From Octadecabacter sp. (GTDB lineage: Bacteria > Pseudomonadota > Alphaproteobacteria > Rhodobacterales > Rhodobacteraceae), in the NCBI GenBank assembly GCA_017886375.1, contig JAGGNB010000036.1:1-38490 (forward strand): a stretch of 38,490 nt of DNA, in the 5' to 3' direction. A program made the translations under genes and the position numbers. This document shows positions 34,572 through 38,490 of this stretch, in pieces; position 1 is the stretch's first letter; every line of letters begins with the position of its first letter. The notes under the pieces were generated by a model. The model was not told the origin of the DNA. It ran no database searches and worked only from the letters and a program-made list of their open reading frames with translations.

Positions 34572-35488
34572 CAGCGCGCTCCTTTTTCATCTTGGTACAT
34601 CGACCAGAGGAAGTATGCGATGAAGATTAGCATCAGGAAAAACAGAACCACAGCAATCGCCGCGCCGTAACCCATGCGGAACCCGAACTCGGACAGCGAC
34701 TCCTCGAACATATAAAAGCTCAGCACGCGGGTGGACCCGAAGGGGCCGCCGTTGGTCATCACAGCGATGAAGTCGAACGAGCGCAGCGCGCCGATGATCG
34801 TCACCACGAAGGCAATGAAAGTGGCCGGTTTCAGTTGCGGCAGGATGACATACCACAACATCCGCGCACCCTTGGCACCATCCAGACGCGCCGCCTCGAC
34901 CTGTTCAGGGTCAACGGCGTTGAGACCGGTCAGGTACAAGATCATGCAATAGGCCGTCTGCGGCCACAGGCCCGCCGCGATAATGCCGTAGGTCGCGGTG
35001 TTGGGATTGCCTAAGATTCCGCCAGAAACATCGATGCCGACCGTGCCGACGATGATGTCAAACAGTCCGTCGTTGGGCAGGTAGAACCACGAAAACACGA
35101 GGCCGACGACCACCTGAGAAATCACGAACGGAAAGAAGAACAACGACTTATAGAGCCGGATGCCGAACACTTTCTGGTTCAGGAACAACGATATGAACAG
35201 CCCCATCGGGATCGCCAGCAGGTAAAGAGCGAGCCAGCGCACGTTGTTCCAGAACGAGATTGAAAACTTGCGATCGCCCCCCAGAAGACGTTCGTAGTTC
35301 GCCGTCCCGACCCATGTCTTTTCGCCCAGACCGTCCCATTCATGGAACGAAATCCAGAAGGACTGGAAGATCGGGAAAATCACATAGAGCGCGAAAAAGA
35401 TGATGCCGGGGATCAGGAAAAGCCACGGGGTAACGGCGATTTCGTTGCGCTTGTACCAGCTTCGGGTGGGGGCAGTGGTCGTGGTCAT
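34571..35488 (-). CDS. Carbohydrate ABC transporter permease, MalF type
   Basis: The 305-residue CUT1 permease has a first membrane segment in VTPWLFLIPGIIFFALYVIF and the coupling motif EQVEAARLDGAKGARMLW. It pairs with the MalG-type permease. ATG 35488 has AGGAG directly upstream at good distance; the longer reading to 35794 passes through the intergenic hairpin and the binding-protein gene and is rejected. A gap of 106 bases with a strong hairpin separates it from the binding-protein gene, which would favour higher expression of the binding protein. Confidence 0.93.
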   Translation of the reverse strand: MTTTTAPTRSWYKRNEIAVTPWLFLIPGIIFFALYVIFPIFQSFWISFHEWDGLGEKTWVGTANYERLLGGDRKFSISFWNNVRWLALYLLAIPMGLFISLFLNQKVFGIRLYKSLFFFPFVISQVVVGLVFSWFYLPNDGLFDIIVGTVGIDVSGGILGNPNTATYGIIAAGLWPQTAYCMILYLTGLNAVDPEQVEAARLDGAKGARMLWYVILPQLKPATFIAFVVTIIGALRSFDFIAVMTNGGPFGSTRVLSFYMFEESLSEFGFRMGYGAAIAVVLFFLMLIFIAYFLWSMYQDEKGAR

Positions 35489-35560
35489 GATGGTCTCCTG
35501 ACGGGTCAACACATGTGAAAGGCGCGAAGCGGCGGCTTGCAGATGAGTTGGTGCGAAGAA

Positions 35561-35584
35561 GGGCAGGCCCCGAAAGGCCTGCCC
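35561..35584 (-). terminator. Strong hairpin just after the sugar-binding protein gene
   Basis: GGGCAGGCC (35561-35569) and GGCCTGCCC (35576-35584) pair perfectly over nine bases around a 6-base loop. On the transcribed minus strand only TTCTT follows, so this is likely a partial terminator or mRNA-stabilising hairpin. Such hairpins commonly keep binding-protein mRNA more abundant than permease mRNA. Confidence 0.6.
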
Positions 35585-35594
35585 CAAATTTTGG

Positions 35595-36854
35595 TTACTG
35601 GTAGACGCGCTGGCGTGTCTCTTCGAGGCGCTCAAGGATGTCGTCCAGATTGTCCGGGAACACCATGAACTCCTGCAGGCCTTCCATGCCGGCAGATGCC
35701 ATCTCAGCAGGGAAGTCGCGGTCAAAGAACTGCATGATGCCGCCGGATGCGTTGTTGGACAGCATCTCAAAGCCTTCCTGGATGAACTTGTCATCGGACA
35801 CGGACGCAGATGCGTTCACTGGAAGCTGACCGAGGGCGTCGCCGCCATTGATCTCACCCTGAACATCAGCAGATGTGACATAAAGCAGGAATGCTTTTGC
35901 CGCTTCTACGTTCTGTGCAGCCGCCGGAATGTGGAACGTATCCGTAGGTGCGTCTTCTGCTGGTGCAACGTCAGGGTTGATCTGCGGGAACTGGTAGAAG
36001 TCCAGCTGATCGTCTGTCAGGCCGCCATCGCGGAACGCCGCAACAGCGAAGTTACCCATCAAGTAGGCTGTCGCATCGCCGTTCAAGAAGGGCGGAATCG
36101 CATCCTGCCAGCTCATGGATTGGTGATCGTCGATGAAGGCACCCATGTCGATCAGCTGACGCCAGTTTGCGAACGTGTCGCGCACGCGCTCGTCTGTCCA
36201 CTCTACTTCGCCATTGGCGAGCTGGATGTGGAACTCATAGCCGTTGGTGCGGGAGTTGATGTAGTCAAACCAACCGCCAGCTGTCCAAAGGAACTTGGTG
36301 CCGATGGTGTAGCACTTGCGGCCAGAGTCGATGATGACCTGACAGTTCGCCAGTTCCTGATCCCAAGTTGCCGGCTCTTCCAGACCCAGCTCTTCGAAGA
36401 TGTCTTTGCGGTAGTACACGCCCCACTGGTAGTATGTGTAAGGCACGCCCCATTGGGCACCGTTCAGTGTCATCGCACCTTTGGTGGACGCAAGGGCGTC
36501 CATCGCCGGATCTTCCCACAGATCGGAGATGTCCATGAACAGGCCAGCATCGACGTATGGCGTCATACGGGTTGCGGCGTACCAGTTCACAACGTCTGGT
36601 GCATTTGCGGACAGCGCGTTGCGGATCTGTGTTTTCCAAGCTTCACGATCAACGATCTCAAGTTCGATGTTCAAGTCAGGGTTCAATGCGCCAAAATCGG
36701 CGACCAGACCTTCCATCACTGCGCGTGGTGCAGGGTTAGACATGTCTGAAACGATACGAAGTTCACCGGCGAGCGAATGCGCGTCAGCGAAGGCGGATGT
36801 CGATGCGACACCCAGAGCAAGCGCCGCAGCGGATGCTTTAAAAATGGAATTCAT
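35595..36854 (-). CDS. Periplasmic sugar-binding protein of the galactoside ABC transporter
   Basis: This 419-residue family 1 extracellular binding protein has a signal peptide with the core ASAAALALGVASTSAFA, cleaved before DAHSL. The mature protein includes DLNIELEIVDREAWKTQ and PDVVNWYAA, typical of CUT1 binding proteins. It would capture the sugar in the periplasm; the ligand is not readable, but the operon points to a galactoside. The start at 36854 follows AGGGAGG. It is the first gene of the minus-strand operon, downstream of a promoter overlapped by palindromes. Confidence 0.94.
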   Translation of the reverse strand: MNSIFKASAAALALGVASTSAFADAHSLAGELRIVSDMSNPAPRAVMEGLVADFGALNPDLNIELEIVDREAWKTQIRNALSANAPDVVNWYAATRMTPYVDAGLFMDISDLWEDPAMDALASTKGAMTLNGAQWGVPYTYYQWGVYYRKDIFEELGLEEPATWDQELANCQVIIDSGRKCYTIGTKFLWTAGGWFDYINSRTNGYEFHIQLANGEVEWTDERVRDTFANWRQLIDMGAFIDDHQSMSWQDAIPPFLNGDATAYLMGNFAVAAFRDGGLTDDQLDFYQFPQINPDVAPAEDAPTDTFHIPAAAQNVEAAKAFLLYVTSADVQGEINGGDALGQLPVNASASVSDDKFIQEGFEMLSNNASGGIMQFFDRDFPAEMASAGMEGLQEFMVFPDNLDDILERLEETRQRVYQ

Positions 36855-36884
36855 GGTTTCCTCCCTTAGATTCCGTCATCACAA

Positions 36885-36949
36885 GTTCCATTAGTTGAAA
36901 CTTAGTTTTGAATATTGAAATCTAATCTCGAATCGCCCATGCTTGTCAA
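36885..36949. promoter_or_regulatory. Divergent control region: promoter of the galactoside operon with two palindromes
   Basis: On the minus strand a perfect -35 TTGACA (36949-36944) is followed after 19 bases by TAGATT (36924-36919). A 24-base palindrome with 10 of 12 pairs (36902-36925) covers the -10 and start region. A second, GTTCCATTAGTTGAAAC (36885-36901), lies just downstream. They are plausible binding sites for the adjacent IclR-type regulator. Confidence 0.5.
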
Positions 36950-36988
36950 TACTGAGGTTGGAGGACTTCGGGTTTTAGGGAGGACATC

Positions 36989-37777
36989 GTGGCTGCATCA
37001 GGGGACGGAACCGTCGGTAAGGCGTTGGAAGTGTTGGATCAAGTGGCGTCTTATGGTCGCCCTGTCCGATTTTCCGAACTGCAGGGCGCGTCGCGATTCC
37101 CCAAGGCGACGCTCTACCGATTCGTTCAGACGTTGACCAATCAGGGCATGTTGGCGTTTGATCCTGACCGCGGAACCTATGCCCCGGGGATGCGATTGGT
37201 CCGTTTGGCCCATGCGTCTTGGCAGACGGCGTCGCTGGCGCCAATCGCGGCAGGTCATATAGATCGCCTTAGCGCGGATGTCGGTGAAACGGTTCACCTT
37301 GCGCAGCTTGACCATGCGCAGGTGATTTATGTCGACAAACGCAACGCCGCCGATCCGGTGCGGATGTATAGCCAATCCGGTAAGGTCGGGCCGGCCTATT
37401 GCACGGGCGTGGGCAAGGTGATGATCGCGTATCTGCCCGAAGCGGATTTGGCTGACGCGCTGGGCCAGCAAAGCTTTCACCGCTTCACCGACACAACCCA
37501 CACGACCGTCGAAAGCCTGCGCGCCGAACTCACTGATATCCGCGCCAACGGCTACGGGTTTGATCGCGAAGAACACGAACCAGGGATCATTTGCATCGCG
37601 CTGCCGATCCTGACCGAAACGAACCGTGCTTTGGGGGCCATTTCGGTGACCAGCACCACAACCCGCACCAACCTTGCGGGGCTCGAAAGCCTCGTTCAAC
37701 GCATCCGCACGACGGCTGAGGCCATCGCGAAAGACGCCAGTTCATGGCACTTTCCGATCCCAGCCAGATCATCCTAG
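36989..37777 (+). CDS. IclR family transcriptional regulator
   Basis: The 262-residue protein has an N-terminal winged helix (about 8-65) with VGKALEVLDQVASYGRPVRF and ATLYRFVQTLTNQGML. An IclR effector domain (about 85-255) follows, with RMYSQSGKVGPAYCTGVGK and the final catalogue phrase GAISVTSTTTRT. Such regulators bind short palindromes and respond to catabolic intermediates. The start is GTG 36989 with AGGGAGG upstream. Its place between the divergent operon and the transporter ATPase indicates it controls this locus; the effector could be galactonate or a keto-deoxy acid, which is a guess. Confidence 0.92.
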   Translation: MAASGDGTVGKALEVLDQVASYGRPVRFSELQGASRFPKATLYRFVQTLTNQGMLAFDPDRGTYAPGMRLVRLAHASWQTASLAPIAAGHIDRLSADVGETVHLAQLDHAQVIYVDKRNAADPVRMYSQSGKVGPAYCTGVGKVMIAYLPEADLADALGQQSFHRFTDTTHTTVESLRAELTDIRANGYGFDREEHEPGIICIALPILTETNRALGAISVTSTTTRTNLAGLESLVQRIRTTAEAIAKDASSWHFPIPARSS

Positions 37778-37792
37778 GAAGGAACCAATATC

Positions 37793-38490
37793 ATGTCCGG
37801 TGTAACGCTGAATAACGTGATCAAGAAATACGGCGACGTTCAAGTGATCCACGGGATCGACCTTGAAATCGAAGACGGCGAGTTCTGTGTTTTTGTCGGC
37901 CCGTCAGGTTGCGGCAAGTCTACGTTGCTGCGGATGGTTGCGGGTCTGGAAGAAACGACAGGCGGAACCATGAGCATCGGGGAGCGTGACGTGACCCGCA
38001 TGGACCCGTCCGAGCGCGGCGTGGCAATGGTGTTCCAGACCTACGCGCTTTACCCGCATATGACCGTTAAGGAAAACATGGGGTTCGGTCTGAAGATGAA
38101 CCGTCACCCCAAAAAAGAGATTGAGGAGAAGGTCGCAGAGGCGACACGGATCCTCAAACTCGAAGACTATCTGTCGCGCAAACCTGCGGCCCTATCGGGT
38201 GGTCAGCGCCAGCGTGTGTCGATTGGCCGTGCGATTGTCCGCGGGCCCGAAGTGTTCTTGTTCGACGAACCACTGTCAAATCTTGATGCTGAATTGCGCG
38301 TTGAAATGCGGGTGGAAATCGCGCGTCTGCACAAAGAAATCGGCGCGACGATGATCTATGTGACCCATGATCAGGTCGAAGCGATGACACTGGCCGACAA
38401 GATCGTCGTGTTGCGCATGGGCATTATTGAACAGCTCGGTGCGCCGATGGATCTGTACCGCGACCCCGACAACAAATTCGTCGCGGGTTT
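37793..38490 (+). CDS. Sugar ABC transporter ATPase (UgpC/MsmK type), 3' end outside the window
   Basis: The reading frame from ATG 37793 stays open to the window end (232 codons seen of an expected 350 or so). It shows Walker [11 protein letters not shown]-loop [13 protein letters not shown], signature LSGGQRQRV, Walker [13 protein letters not shown] and the switch His in [14 protein letters not shown]. This is the CUT1-type ATPase; its C-terminal regulatory domain would follow beyond the edge. An AGGAAGGA ribosome site precedes the ATG. It lies 15 bases after the IclR gene and should energise the divergently encoded permeases, which have no other ATPase here. Confidence 0.95.
   Translation, partial: MSGVTLNNVIKKYGDVQVIHGIDLEIEDGEFCVFVGPSGCGKSTLLRMVAGLEETTGGTMSIGERDVTRMDPSERGVAMVFQTYALYPHMTVKENMGFGLKMNRHPKKEIEEKVAEATRILKLEDYLSRKPAALSGGQRQRVSIGRAIVRGPEVFLFDEPLSNLDAELRVEMRVEIARLHKEIGATMIYVTHDQVEAMTLADKIVVLRMGIIEQLGAPMDLYRDPDNKFVAG

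Overview
The window (about 38.5 kb, GC-rich) reads as a chromosomal segment of an alphaproteobacterium, most likely a marine Roseobacter-lineage Rhodobacteraceae. The grounds are protein character (a membrane-anchored CycM-type cytochrome c, YejABEF, hemF/hemE/hemC together, a DacC-SPOR carboxypeptidase next to clpS, an IclR-controlled sugar ABC cassette), the short SRP RNA, and GC-rich codon use. This is inference; no 16S gene is present. No transposase, integrase, phage gene or CRISPR array was seen, and no gap above 300 bases lacks a gene.

Layout. 1-1773: a broken ankyrin-repeat gene overlapping a small tyrosine-phosphatase gene. 1757-2978 (minus): rsgA and the SRP RNA gene ffs with its own promoter. 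3063-4528: nudC and an SRPBCC protein. 4525-5373 (minus): pheA. 5509-6024: cytochrome c with a terminator. 6195-12126: the four-gene yejABEF peptide importer. 12123-14248 (minus): a fumarylacetoacetase-fold enzyme and a D,D-carboxypeptidase, the latter with a possibly structured 5' leader. 14478-15173 (minus): a HAD phosphatase. 15294-17447: clpS, an RsmC-like methyltransferase and an unusual SDR. 17448-17837 (minus): a small lipoprotein. 17956-21065: hemF, hemE and hemC, three steps of heme synthesis. 21062-22441 (minus): an FAD-linked 2-hydroxyacid dehydrogenase. 22611-22687 (minus): a CAU tRNA. 22807-26382: a fused 5-oxoprolinase.

26425-38490 is a galactoside utilisation locus. On the minus strand, reading from 36854 downward, lie a sugar-binding protein, two permeases, GH36 alpha-galactosidase, KDGal kinase, KDPGal aldolase, an SMP-30 lactonase, GH42 beta-galactosidase and an aldose 1-epimerase, most joined by 1-4 base stop/start overlaps. 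Divergently on the plus strand are an IclR-type regulator and the ATPase of the importer, which runs off the window. Together they would import galactosides, release galactose in the cytoplasm and degrade it by the oxidative De Ley-Doudoroff route. Galactose dehydrogenase and galactonate dehydratase are not in the window.

The most interesting observations are the foldable leader that would mask the ribosome-binding site of the carboxypeptidase gene, an SDR that lacks the catalytic lysine, cysteine-paired insertions in both Yej permeases, and palindromes over the divergent promoter of the galactoside locus.
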